Program-made: the position numbers and the translations under genes
NCBI GenBank assembly: GCA_023422555.1
Contig: JAFAGQ010000265.1
Location: forward strand, 1 to 11,329
DNA: 11,329 nt
DNA from: Pseudomonadota bacterium
GTDB taxonomy: Bacteria > Pseudomonadota > Gammaproteobacteria > Burkholderiales > Burkholderiaceae_B
Direction: 5' to 3'
Shown here: in pieces, positions 1 through 6,347 of the stretch
How the letters are laid out: every line of letters starts with the position of its first letter
How positions within the stretch are numbered: position 1 is the first letter of the stretch
The notes under the pieces: generated by a model
Told to the model about the DNA's origin: nothing
Database searches by the model: none
Seen by the model: only the letters and a program-made list of their open reading frames with translations

Positions 1-66
1 ATGGGTTTGCGATCATTCATTATTCTATCCCCTGTGTAACGGACAACTGTTCGCTTATTTTAGCAG

Positions 67-2337
67 CTAAAACTGATAGCTTAAGGTCAGGCCAGCCGTC
101 CAGTTTCGGCCTGGAGCCGGCTCGTAATAGCGATTGTTGGCGTCGTTGATAATCACGGAACCAGCGTATTTTGCCTTGAATACGTTATCGACGCGCGCGA
201 AGGCATTGACAGTCCACTGATCACGTTTCCACTTATAGCCGGCATGTAAGCCGGTAACGGTGGCGGAGTGCGCAGATTCGCTGTTGGCATCGTTCACATA
301 GACTTTGCCCAGATAATCCACGTCCACGCCGCCATTCAGACCCTGTTCGGGTTCCCAGGACAGAGAGGCGGTCGCCGTATCGCGGGCAATGCCAGGAATC
401 TTGTTGCCGGAAGGAATCTCGTTGCTGCCGCTGCAGGTGCCGGGGCAGAAGCTGTCACGGTACCGCGCATTCAGATAGGTATAAGAGAGGCGCGAGCGCA
501 GGCTGCGATACAAGGCAGCATCCCAGGCCAGTTCTACACCATCACGCAGGGTGCGTCCGGCATTCTGGTAGGTCGTTCTTCCGCCTGAGCCACCAGCGCT
601 GACGATTTCATCTTTGGTATAGGTGCGGAATACGGCGGCGGTCAGCTGACCTCCGCCCACTCTGGCTTTGGCCCCCGCTTCCAGCGTGGTGTTGCTGGCA
701 GGTTTCAGACCAAAATTGAGGCCCGGTTCGCTGTCGGTGCGATATGACAATTCATTGAGGGTGGGCGTTTCAAAACCGCGACCCGCCGTCACGTAAAAGG
801 ATAAATCAGGCGTGGCCTGATAGTTCAGCGCAACAACCGGCAGCAGCTTGCTGTAACTGGCAGTACCACTGTCGTCTGCATTGCCAGTTGTGATATATCG
901 ATCAGCCGATTTGAAATGGACGTTGCTGTAGCGAAGTCCCGCGTCCAGGGTCCAGTTGTCCGCAAAATTCCATGAAGCCTGAACATAGGGGTCCAGGTTC
1001 CAGACGGTATTGATTTCATCGCGTCGCAGATTGCCCTGCACGCCAAGCTGATCACCAATGAAATTTTCGTAGCCTTTACGCGCCTCGCGCATGGTATCCC
1101 AGGACACGCCCGCGACCAGTGTCAGTGGACGATCCGCCAATGACACATGTGATGTCAGCCTGACATCGGCGCCGCCATACTGGCGCTTGAGCCAGATCAC
1201 ACCGCCGGCGTGTGACGGGGCGCGTTGTGCCGCAATCGGGATAGACAGAAACTGTCGGGTCTCGCGCTCGCCGTAATAGCCCATGACACGCAGATCCGTT
1301 CGATCTGACAAGGGTTGGTCATACACCAGACCGCCCTGAGTCTGCTTGGTAGTCTTGCGGACATTGTAGGTTTTGGCGTTAGGCGAAGACTGACGCGGAT
1401 CGTTTTCAAATTCTTCGCGCGTCAGGCCCTGAGGATCATCTGCGGAAATATCTACATGATTCATCAGCAGACTCAGATGGCCGCTGTCGCCCACTTGCAT
1501 GCCCAGTTTTGCGTTGACCTGATTCTTCTCTGCGCCACTGTGCTCGCGATAGCCGTCGGTACTGAAATGATTGGTGCTGACCAGATAGTCGATGGCGCCA
1601 GGTCCGTCTCCTCGCGAGCCAGAGGCCTTCATGCCGTAACGAACCTGACCGTAACTGCCTGCGGCAAACGATGGTGTGAGTTTCAACGGTCCCTCGCCGG
1701 TTTCTGTTTCCGTCAGCACTACGCCGCCCGACGAATTGCCGTAAAGCGTAGAGAATGGGCCGCGTAGAACTTCGGCTGTATCAATGGAAGACAGATCAAT
1801 ATTGGACGTCTGGCCCTGTCCGTCTGGCATGGTGGCCGGTATGCCATCGACATACAGGCGGACCCCGCGTACACCGAAGGCGGAACGAGCCCCAAAACCC
1901 CGAATGCTCAGTTGAAGATCCTGGGCGTAATTTTGACGGTTGCGCAAGGTCAGACCGGGAATGCCGCGCAAACCTTCAGACAGATTGACCTGCATTTCGT
2001 TGTCGCGAATCTGCGAACCATCCAGAACGGTCACCGACGCTGGGATTTCGTTTGCAGGACGATCCATGCGGGTACTGGTGGCAACGATAGCGCCCAGTTG
2101 GGTCACGGTGCCGGTGGAGGCTGAGCTGGTGGCGGAGACCGGGGCTGTGCTTGTGCTGTCTGCTGCAGTGATGGGGGCGGTGGTATTGCCTGCATCGGCA
2201 GCGGTAACCGGCGCAGTTGTGCTCCCGGCATCGATTGCTGTCACTGGCTCGGCAGTCACGGCTGCGTTTGACGCGCAGGCAAAAACGGATAAAACACAAC
2301 TGGCCAGTACCGCCTGTTTGAAAGGAGGGAATCGCAT
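67..2337 (-). CDS. pqqU: TonB-dependent outer-membrane receptor, YncD/PqqU-like (PQQ uptake)
   Basis: Outer-membrane 22-strand barrel receptor that imports a scarce ligand using TonB energy. The plug motifs NRQNYAQDLQLSIRGFG and LYVDGIPATMPDGQGQ, and the barrel motifs GRGFETPTLNELSYR and NNRYYEPAPGRN, match E. coli YncD as I remember it. YncD is the PQQ receptor PqqU, so PQQ is the best ligand guess. Counting from the GTG at 2379, the plug covers about residues 105-225 and the barrel about 235-770. The protein ends in Phe, as outer-membrane barrels do. A loop Cys pair (CPGTC) resembles one in YncD. The open frame reaches GTG 2379 (770 aa), but I prefer ATG 2337 (756 aa): it gives a standard signal peptide (MRFPPFKQAVLASCVLSVFA...) and has GTGAG seven bases upstream. 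ATG 2343 is also possible. The TonB box is probably GAIVATS, about residues 96-102. No PQQ-dependent dehydrogenase lies in the window. Confidence 0.88.
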   Translation of the reverse strand: MRFPPFKQAVLASCVLSVFACASNAAVTAEPVTAIDAGSTTAPVTAADAGNTTAPITAADSTSTAPVSATSSASTGTVTQLGAIVATSTRMDRPANEIPASVTVLDGSQIRDNEMQVNLSEGLRGIPGLTLRNRQNYAQDLQLSIRGFGARSAFGVRGVRLYVDGIPATMPDGQGQTSNIDLSSIDTAEVLRGPFSTLYGNSSGGVVLTETETGEGPLKLTPSFAAGSYGQVRYGMKASGSRGDGPGAIDYLVSTNHFSTDGYREHSGAEKNQVNAKLGMQVGDSGHLSLLMNHVDISADDPQGLTREEFENDPRQSSPNAKTYNVRKTTKQTQGGLVYDQPLSDRTDLRVMGYYGERETRQFLSIPIAAQRAPSHAGGVIWLKRQYGGADVRLTSHVSLADRPLTLVAGVSWDTMREARKGYENFIGDQLGVQGNLRRDEINTVWNLDPYVQASWNFADNWTLDAGLRYSNVHFKSADRYITTGNADDSGTASYSKLLPVVALNYQATPDLSFYVTAGRGFETPTLNELSYRTDSEPGLNFGLKPASNTTLEAGAKARVGGGQLTAAVFRTYTKDEIVSAGGSGGRTTYQNAGRTLRDGVELAWDAALYRSLRSRLSYTYLNARYRDSFCPGTCSGSNEIPSGNKIPGIARDTATASLSWEPEQGLNGGVDVDYLGKVYVNDANSESAHSATVTGLHAGYKWKRDQWTVNAFARVDNVFKAKYAGSVIINDANNRYYEPAPGRNWTAGLTLSYQF
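2113..2250 (-). repeat. Imperfect ~36-bp tandem repeat coding an Ala/Thr/Ser linker in the receptor
   Basis: Four consecutive degenerate units, EPVTAIDAGSTT, APVTAADAGNTT, APITAADSTST and APVSATSSAST, lie between the signal peptide and the TonB box. The first two units are 12 residues (36 bp) and the last two are 11. The segment is low-complexity, contains no Cys or aromatic residue, and is probably disordered in the periplasm. Confidence 0.75.
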
Positions 2338-2372
2338 ACACATACTCACGCAAAAAACACTGAACAAATTTC

Positions 2373-2388
2373 GGGGCACCAGTGCCCC
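2373..2388. repeat. Short GC-rich inverted repeat upstream of the receptor gene
   Basis: GGGGCAC and GTGCCCC form perfect 7-bp arms around a 2-base centre, followed directly by another CCCCGGGG dyad. It lies just upstream of the preferred receptor start and overlaps the alternative GTG start. The loop is too short for a good RNA hairpin, so a protein-binding dyad is more likely than a terminator. Its function is unknown. Confidence 0.4.
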
Positions 2389-2527
2389 GGGGCGACGCAG
2401 GCAGACACCGACGCAATGGACGTCACAAGCTGATGTCTGAAAATGACCGAAAGGCGTCCGTTTATGACGTTAGCGGAAACCCTTTGAAACCTTATGATAA
2501 CCCGTCAGTAACCAAACAGGACTAATC

Positions 2528-3088
2528 ATGACTGAAATACTTATTCTCATCGATGTGCAGGAATCTTTTCGTCACCGTGACTACTGGGACGAAGCGCGAA
2601 GCCGTCCTTTCGTGACGGCCGTCAATGCGCTGATCAGCGATTGTGTCGAACGCAACGTGCCGATTGTGCGGGTCTATCACCTCGTGGATGCCGCCGATAA
2701 CGCGTTCAACGAGGCCAGCGGCTACGTGCGACCGCTGGAGGGTCTTCTTGATTATGAGCCCGCACTGGTCGTGAAAAAACGCAGACACAGCGCGCTGGTG
2801 GGAACGAATCTGCTGCAATGGCTGCGTGATTCGGGCTACACAGATGTCATGATTGCCGGGATTCGTACCGAACAGTGTTGCGAGACTACGACGCGCCACC
2901 TGTCAGACGAAGGGTTTAAAATGACATTTGTCACAGATGCGACCCTGACATTCGATATGACCAGGCCCGATGGCGAACCGTTGCCGGCCGATGTCGTTCA
3001 TCGACATACCGAAGCGGTTCTCAACCAGCGATTTGCTACCATTGCACGTGTCCAGGATATTATTTCCACCGCGGTGCCTCAAATCTGA
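2528..3088 (+). CDS. Isochorismatase-family cysteine hydrolase
   Basis: Cytosolic alpha/beta hydrolase of the isochorismatase/nicotinamidase superfamily. Members cleave amide or vinyl-ether bonds; the substrate here cannot be told. The expected triad is visible: Asp9 in LILIDVQ, Lys84 in VVKKRRHSAL, and Cys117 in IRTEQCCETTTRHL, followed by the usual EGFKMTFVTDA strand. The 186 aa length is normal for a single-domain member. The ATG is preceded by AGGA with 6-base spacing. The gene runs divergently from the receptor and ends 6 bp before a GlxA-type regulator, so the two are probably co-transcribed, with the regulator controlling the hydrolase. A weak promoter candidate is TATGAT at 2493-2498, without a good -35 box. 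The absence of an aryl-carrier domain or enterobactin-type genes argues against true siderophore isochorismatase. Confidence 0.88.
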   Translation: MTEILILIDVQESFRHRDYWDEARSRPFVTAVNALISDCVERNVPIVRVYHLVDAADNAFNEASGYVRPLEGLLDYEPALVVKKRRHSALVGTNLLQWLRDSGYTDVMIAGIRTEQCCETTTRHLSDEGFKMTFVTDATLTFDMTRPDGEPLPADVVHRHTEAVLNQRFATIARVQDIISTAVPQI

Positions 3089-3094
3089 TAACAC

Positions 3095-4078
3095 ATGATA
3101 ACTGTCTGTTTTCTGCTTCTGCCCGATACGCTGATTATGGATGTGGCTGGTCCGGCGGAGGTTTTTCGTCTGGCCAACCGGCATCTGACAGCATCGGGCA
3201 AGCCCGCGCAATTTCAACTGCAATTTGTCTCGCCGCAATCGCAAATTGCGTCGTCTGTCGGATTGAGCTTTGATGAACTTGCGCCCCTTCCCGATTTGCA
3301 GAACCTGGCGGAAACAGGACCGGTGTGGCTGGTGCTGTTGGGTCGTAGCGGACCCTCGGCCAGAATTATTCATCATGATGCCGTGTGGTTACAGGCGCGG
3401 CAATGGCTCACGCAGTATGTGGATTATTTCAAGGCGGACAGCAACAGCGGCTGTACGCTGGTGACCATATGCGCGGGAGCGTTGCTGCTTGCTGACGCCG
3501 GCATGGCTTCTGGCAGGAAGCTCACCACGCACCATGACTTTCTGGATGAACTGGCGCGACTGGCACCGGCCGCAGACGTGCTGCGCAACCGCCTGTACGT
3601 GGATGACGGAAACCTGCTTTCCAGTGCGGGTATCACAGCTGGCATAGATCTGGCGCTGTATTGCGTCTCAAAGGTAGTGGGCGAGCGGATTGCCAATGCC
3701 ACGGCAAAATCCATGCGTGTCACGCGCCGCCGGCATATGCTGGAACCGGAAATATCTCCGCTGCTGCAGTATCGGCATCATCAGCATCAGGCACTCCTGC
3801 GCGTGCAGGATGCCATCGAAGCCGATCCATCCGCCCCGTGGAGCTCGACCCTGCTAGCAGATATTGCGCATGTGAGTGAGCGCCAGCTGCTGCGAATCTT
3901 CCGGCAGCACCTTGGCATCACACCTCGGGCGTACATTGAGGCAGTCAGGCTGGAGATGGTGGCCCAGATGAGTGATGTCTCACGACCCGACACCGCAGGA
4001 CTGGAAATGGCGGGGTTTTCGGGAAGACAGCAGTTGCGAAGGGCGATGAAGCGGCGGGGGCGTGCATCTCTCGTATAA
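3095..4078 (+). CDS. GlxA-type transcriptional regulator (DJ-1/PfpI domain plus AraC HTH)
   Basis: Transcription factor with an N-terminal DJ-1/PfpI-like sensor domain (about residues 1-195) and a C-terminal AraC-type DNA-binding domain (about 235-325). The sensor opens with ITVCFLLLPDTLIMDVAGPAEVF and has the nucleophile elbow TICAGALLLADAG with Cys126, followed by GRKLTTHHDF. The first HTH is clear (LLADIAHVSERQLLRIFRQHLGITPRAYI). The second (AGLEMAGFSGRQQLRRAMKRRG) is recognisable, but the protein then stops at RASLV instead of the usual G-V-S-P-x-x-Y-R ending. A run of five G at 4056-4060 precedes the odd tail. No strong ribosome-binding site precedes ATG 3095, and the 6-bp gap suggests translational coupling to the hydrolase. 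It probably regulates that hydrolase; the ligand is unknown. The sensor domain is not expected to be a protease. Confidence 0.85.
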   Translation: MITVCFLLLPDTLIMDVAGPAEVFRLANRHLTASGKPAQFQLQFVSPQSQIASSVGLSFDELAPLPDLQNLAETGPVWLVLLGRSGPSARIIHHDAVWLQARQWLTQYVDYFKADSNSGCTLVTICAGALLLADAGMASGRKLTTHHDFLDELARLAPAADVLRNRLYVDDGNLLSSAGITAGIDLALYCVSKVVGERIANATAKSMRVTRRRHMLEPEISPLLQYRHHQHQALLRVQDAIEADPSAPWSSTLLADIAHVSERQLLRIFRQHLGITPRAYIEAVRLEMVAQMSDVSRPDTAGLEMAGFSGRQQLRRAMKRRGRASLV

Positions 4079-4136
4079 ATCGAGAACAATTAAAATCAGT
4101 TTAGGCATTCGCCAAAGACACATGTTCAATTACCTA

Positions 4137-4164
4137 TCGACAACACAATCGTAATATTTAATAT
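4137..4164 (+). promoter_or_regulatory. Candidate sigma-70 promoter for the HNH gene
   Basis: TCGACA (4137-4142, five of six consensus bases) is followed after 16 bp by TAATAT (4159-4164, four of six). This would start transcription near 4171, inside the adjacent dyad, and give a leader of about 100 bases. Other TAATAT hexamers at 4152 and 4174 lack a convincing -35. Confidence 0.35.
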
Positions 4165-4181
4165 TACATACTGTAATATTA
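4159..4181. promoter_or_regulatory. Perfect 10-bp inverted repeat, candidate operator upstream of the HNH gene
   Basis: Arms TAATATTACA and TGTAATATTA are exact reverse complements around a 3-base spacer TAC. The dyad overlaps the candidate -10 and start site, as a repressor operator would. It could instead form an RNA hairpin, but the stem is nearly all A-T. No regulator gene adjoins it, so the binding protein could be the HNH protein itself or a distant factor. Confidence 0.55.
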
Positions 4182-4279
4182 TCCATATTTCGCGCGGTTT
4201 GATTCAAGCTTGAATCGCCGTTGCGTACGCAAGTTGCTTCTCGAGCAACTCCCGAATCTGGAAGCGGAAATATGGATAA
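4179..4279 (+). other. Cloverleaf-like nested inverted repeats spanning the HNH leader and start codon
   Basis: TTATCCATATTTC (4179-4191) is the exact reverse complement of GAAATATGGATAA (4267-4279), which contains the ATG at 4272. Within the 75-base interior lie a perfect 16-bp palindrome GATTCAAGCTTGAATC (4201-4216), a perfect 12-bp palindrome TTGCGTACGCAA (4221-4232), and a hairpin AGTTGCT/AGCAACT with a 5-base loop (4232-4250). As RNA this is a long closing stem with up to three internal hairpins. The start codon sits in the closing stem. The pairing is read directly from the sequence; any regulatory function is inferred. Confidence 0.6.
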
Positions 4280-5288
4280 CAATAATCTTTCACCCGCCGA
4301 TGCCTGGCAAGGATTGATTCTCTTTGGTCTCAATACGGCAACTTATAAGATGGCGTTTGCCAGATGCCTGCTTGAATTTGTCAGAGAAAATCGAACGGTA
4401 GTGACATGGCATGATCTCGCACAAGCCTTTCTGAAGCAATATCAGTGGCGCCTTGCCGAGTCGGCAATGCCTCAGCAAGGTGATGCCACCCGTCGTACGG
4501 TCATGGAACGTGTCGTCACTGAACTTGTCGCGGGCCGGATAACCGCCGAGACCGCTATCAAGAGAGTTGAAGAAAGAGGCTTGAACAACGTCGTTGCTCG
4601 TTTCCAGAATCTGGGTAAGAACACGTCCTTATTCGATCAATATTTTTATGAGATGGATTACGGGAAAAAAATTATCTTAAAAGACAGTTTATTCGGCTGC
4701 GCAGTTAACGCTTCCGCGCAAATGGAGAGCGAATTGCTGGCTCGCTGGAGCTTGTTGGAGGGCGCGTTCAAGATTGATATTGATAATTTTGGATTGGCAA
4801 ATGATGTTCGGGAAATCTATTTGGAAAAAGGCTACGAGAGAACTTCGTTAACCAGCAATATTCCATTTTTAGAGTCTTATCAAGGCGGCGTCTGCTTTTA
4901 TTGCGCAGCTCCTTTGGGCAACGATATACACGTTGACCACGTCTTTCCGAGACAGGTCGTTCATCACGATGAAATCTGGAACCTGGTATTGTGTCACTCG
5001 CATTGCAATATGCTTAAATCCGATAGGATTGTGGGTCCGCATTTCGTCCGAAAATTGATAGCAAGGAACGAAAATATTATGGGCAGCAGCCATCCCTGGA
5101 AAGCAAAGATAGGATCACAACTGGGCGGGTCACCAAAGAAACGCTCAGATGAGCAAAAAAGTCATTACGATAATGTGAAAAAAGTACTCGGAAGTAATTA
5201 TTGGGGTGGGGCCGATTCATACAATCCTGCAACCGATCCGTTTTTCCGACGACTTATCACTGTGATCAATAATCGTCCTCTCAGTTAA
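4272..5288 (+). CDS. HNH endonuclease-domain protein, family not recognised
   Basis: Predicted metal-dependent nuclease. Counting from ATG 4272 (338 aa), the HNH/zinc module covers about residues 206-250: CFYC (Cys208, Cys211), HVDHVFPR (Asp222, His223), WNLVL (Asn237), and LCHSHCNMLKSD (Cys241, His242, His244, Cys245, Lys249). The N-terminal ~200 residues are mostly helical-looking, beginning PADAWQGLILFGLNTATYKMAFARCLLEF; I cannot name this domain. The C-terminus (YWGGADSYNPATDPFFRRLI) is also unassigned. The frame extends up to TTG 4221, but ATG 4272 has GGAAG seven bases upstream and avoids a Ser/Gly-rich extension. The gene is visibly A+T-richer than its neighbours and stands alone between unrelated units, suggesting horizontal transfer. 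A stand-alone defence or mobile-element nuclease is possible. No methyltransferase or ATPase partner is present. Confidence 0.82.
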   Translation: MDNNNLSPADAWQGLILFGLNTATYKMAFARCLLEFVRENRTVVTWHDLAQAFLKQYQWRLAESAMPQQGDATRRTVMERVVTELVAGRITAETAIKRVEERGLNNVVARFQNLGKNTSLFDQYFYEMDYGKKIILKDSLFGCAVNASAQMESELLARWSLLEGAFKIDIDNFGLANDVREIYLEKGYERTSLTSNIPFLESYQGGVCFYCAAPLGNDIHVDHVFPRQVVHHDEIWNLVLCHSHCNMLKSDRIVGPHFVRKLIARNENIMGSSHPWKAKIGSQLGGSPKKRSDEQKSHYDNVKKVLGSNYWGGADSYNPATDPFFRRLITVINNRPLS

Positions 5289-5332
5289 AGGTCGGCAGAA
5301 CTCGACAAATCTATCTAACTTGATGCAATCAT

Positions 5333-5353
5333 CACCCTCGGTTAAGGGTGTTT
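5333..5353 (+). terminator. Weak intrinsic terminator candidate after the HNH gene
   Basis: CACCCT and AGGGTG form a 6-bp stem with a 6-base loop (5333-5350), followed by only TTT before AAA. It sits 45 bp after the HNH stop. The right arm also joins a 12-bp palindrome GTGTTTAAACAC (5348-5359), so an operator role for this stretch is an alternative. Confidence 0.4.
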
Positions 5354-5371
5354 AAACACAAGCGTCAACTC

Positions 5372-5388
5372 ATTCTATAAAATACCCC
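5372..5388. promoter_or_regulatory. Candidate IclR half-operator overlapping the iclR promoter
   Basis: ATTCTATAAAATACCCC shares the left arm ATTCTAT and the following A-A-x-A-T-A with the dyad at 6319-6335, but its right arm is degenerate. It contains TATAAAAT, a plausible -10 box, 11 bp before ATG 5399. Negative autoregulation is inferred. Confidence 0.4.
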
Positions 5389-5398
5389 TCATCAAATC

Positions 5399-6130
5399 AT
5401 GAGGTGGATTGTGCCAAGGAAAGCGTCAACATTATCGGTTGCAGACGAGAATCCGTCGTCGGGTGGGGTGGCGGCGGTGGATCGTGCGCTGTCGCTGCTG
5501 ACGGCGTTTCGCAAGAATGATGGGTACCTGTCATTGGTAGAACTGTCCGAGCGCACACGCATGTACAAGAGCACGATTCTGCGTCTCTTGGCCTCGCTTG
5601 AACATTATGGATTGGTGCATAAGGCCGATGATGGCCGTTATGGATTGGGGGAAGGCCTTGTCAGGCTTTACGGTGTTTACAGTTCAGCGTTTTCACAGGG
5701 CGATGTGATTGTGCCGGTGCTGCGTGCCCTAGTGGAGAAGACCCAGGAGAGTGCTTCCTACCACGTCATCAGTGGCACGAGCCGTCTGTGTCTGCATCGT
5801 GTCAATTCACCGTTGCCCATCAGCTACCGTACCAGCGAAGGCGATGTGCTTCCTTTAGATAAAGGTTCGGGTGGACGCGTGCTGCAGGCGTTCAGCGGTG
5901 CCAAAGGCAAGTTGTACGACCAGATCCGCAAGGATGGTGTGATTGTGCTGGACGGCGACCGTATGCCGGACCTTGCTGGCGTGTCAGCCGTGGTATTCAA
6001 TGCGCATCATGAACTGGCCGGCGCCGTTACGCTGACCATGCCGTCATCTCGCCTGAAGGATTCGTTCAGGGATGAGGTGTTGAGCGCCGCGAAATTGCTG
6101 AGCCGAAAACTGGGCTATACCGAAGAATAA
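5399..6130 (+). CDS. IclR-family transcriptional regulator
   Basis: DNA-binding regulator, probably of the downstream lyase/CoA-transferase/Bug operon. A winged HTH lies at about residues 23-85 (AAVDRALSLLTAF, then LVELSERTRMYKSTILRLLASLEHYGLV, then the wing DDGRYGLGEG), followed by an IclR effector domain at about 100-240 (VISGTSRLCLHRV, GSGGRVLQAFSG, LAGVSAVVFNAHHELAGAVTLTMPS). Length is typical for the family. ATG 5399 has no ribosome-binding site; GTG 5411 is preceded by GAGGTGG and could be the true start, giving 239 aa. The gene lies 217 bp before the operon on the same strand. That gap holds the operon promoter and two matching dyads, and a related half-site overlaps this gene's own -10. 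The effector is probably the operon's substrate or a CoA product. IclR proteins may repress or activate; the site positions favour repression. Confidence 0.92.
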   Translation: MRWIVPRKASTLSVADENPSSGGVAAVDRALSLLTAFRKNDGYLSLVELSERTRMYKSTILRLLASLEHYGLVHKADDGRYGLGEGLVRLYGVYSSAFSQGDVIVPVLRALVEKTQESASYHVISGTSRLCLHRVNSPLPISYRTSEGDVLPLDKGSGGRVLQAFSGAKGKLYDQIRKDGVIVLDGDRMPDLAGVSAVVFNAHHELAGAVTLTMPSSRLKDSFRDEVLSAAKLLSRKLGYTEE

Positions 6131-6270
6131 GCGCGAGCTGTACGCACATTCACAAATCCCTCTGCAAATCTTCTCTTTTCCTTTCTCCGCGGCCGCCTGA
6201 AGGGCAACTCATCGCGTCCGCCAGCTCCAATCACCTATCACACTTGTAATCCCTATCACGCATCCGCGTA

Positions 6271-6300
6271 TTGACGCACTTATGACATCTGTTTTATTAT
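6271..6300 (+). promoter_or_regulatory. Sigma-70-type promoter of the catabolic operon
   Basis: TTGACG (6271-6276, five of six) and TATTAT (6295-6300, five of six) are separated by 18 bp, predicting a start near 6307. The first dyad starts at the last bases of the -10 box and the second lies just downstream of the start, so bound repressor would block initiation or escape. The rest of 6131-6270 shows no gene or clear terminator. Confidence 0.65.
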
Positions 6301-6315
6301 TCTATTTTACAGAAC
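6299..6315. promoter_or_regulatory. Candidate IclR operator, copy 1
   Basis: ATTCTATTTTACAGAAC is an imperfect dyad overlapping the promoter -10 and likely start site. Its left arm is identical to copy 2, and its right arm differs by one base (ACAGAAC versus ATAGAAC). Confidence 0.6.
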
Positions 6316-6318
6316 TAT

Positions 6319-6335
6319 ATTCTATAAGATAGAAC
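6319..6335. promoter_or_regulatory. Candidate IclR operator, copy 2
   Basis: ATTCTATAAGATAGAAC holds a perfect TTCTAT/ATAGAA dyad with a 3-base centre. It begins exactly 20 bp after copy 1, about two helical turns, which places both sites on one DNA face. It ends directly before the AAGGAG ribosome-binding site of the first operon gene. Confidence 0.65.
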
Positions 6336-6347
6336 AAAGGAGTGATC

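Noticed and set aside
22..28. ATTCTAT heptamer like the IclR operator arm
   Set aside because: No matching right arm or dyad, and a heptamer is expected about once by chance in a window this size.
1..39. Short frame starting with ATG at position 1
   Set aside because: Only 12 codons, no ribosome-binding site visible and no recognisable product; most likely chance.
58..72. Odd palindrome TTTTAGCAGCTAAAA at the receptor's 3' end
   Set aside because: The arms are separated by a single base and overlap the stop codon, so it cannot form a normal terminator hairpin.
268..588. 106-codon plus-strand frame opposite the receptor gene
   Set aside because: It is a shadow on the opposite strand of the well-supported barrel-coding region, with no family resemblance.
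2380..2520. Cobalamin riboswitch upstream of the TonB receptor
   Set aside because: No B12-box or conserved core motifs could be found on the minus strand; the GC dyad alone is not enough.
4179..4279. Integron attC site or MITE with terminal inverted repeats
   Set aside because: No RYYYAAC/GTTRRRY core boxes, no integrase, and no target-site duplication flanking the 13-bp arms.
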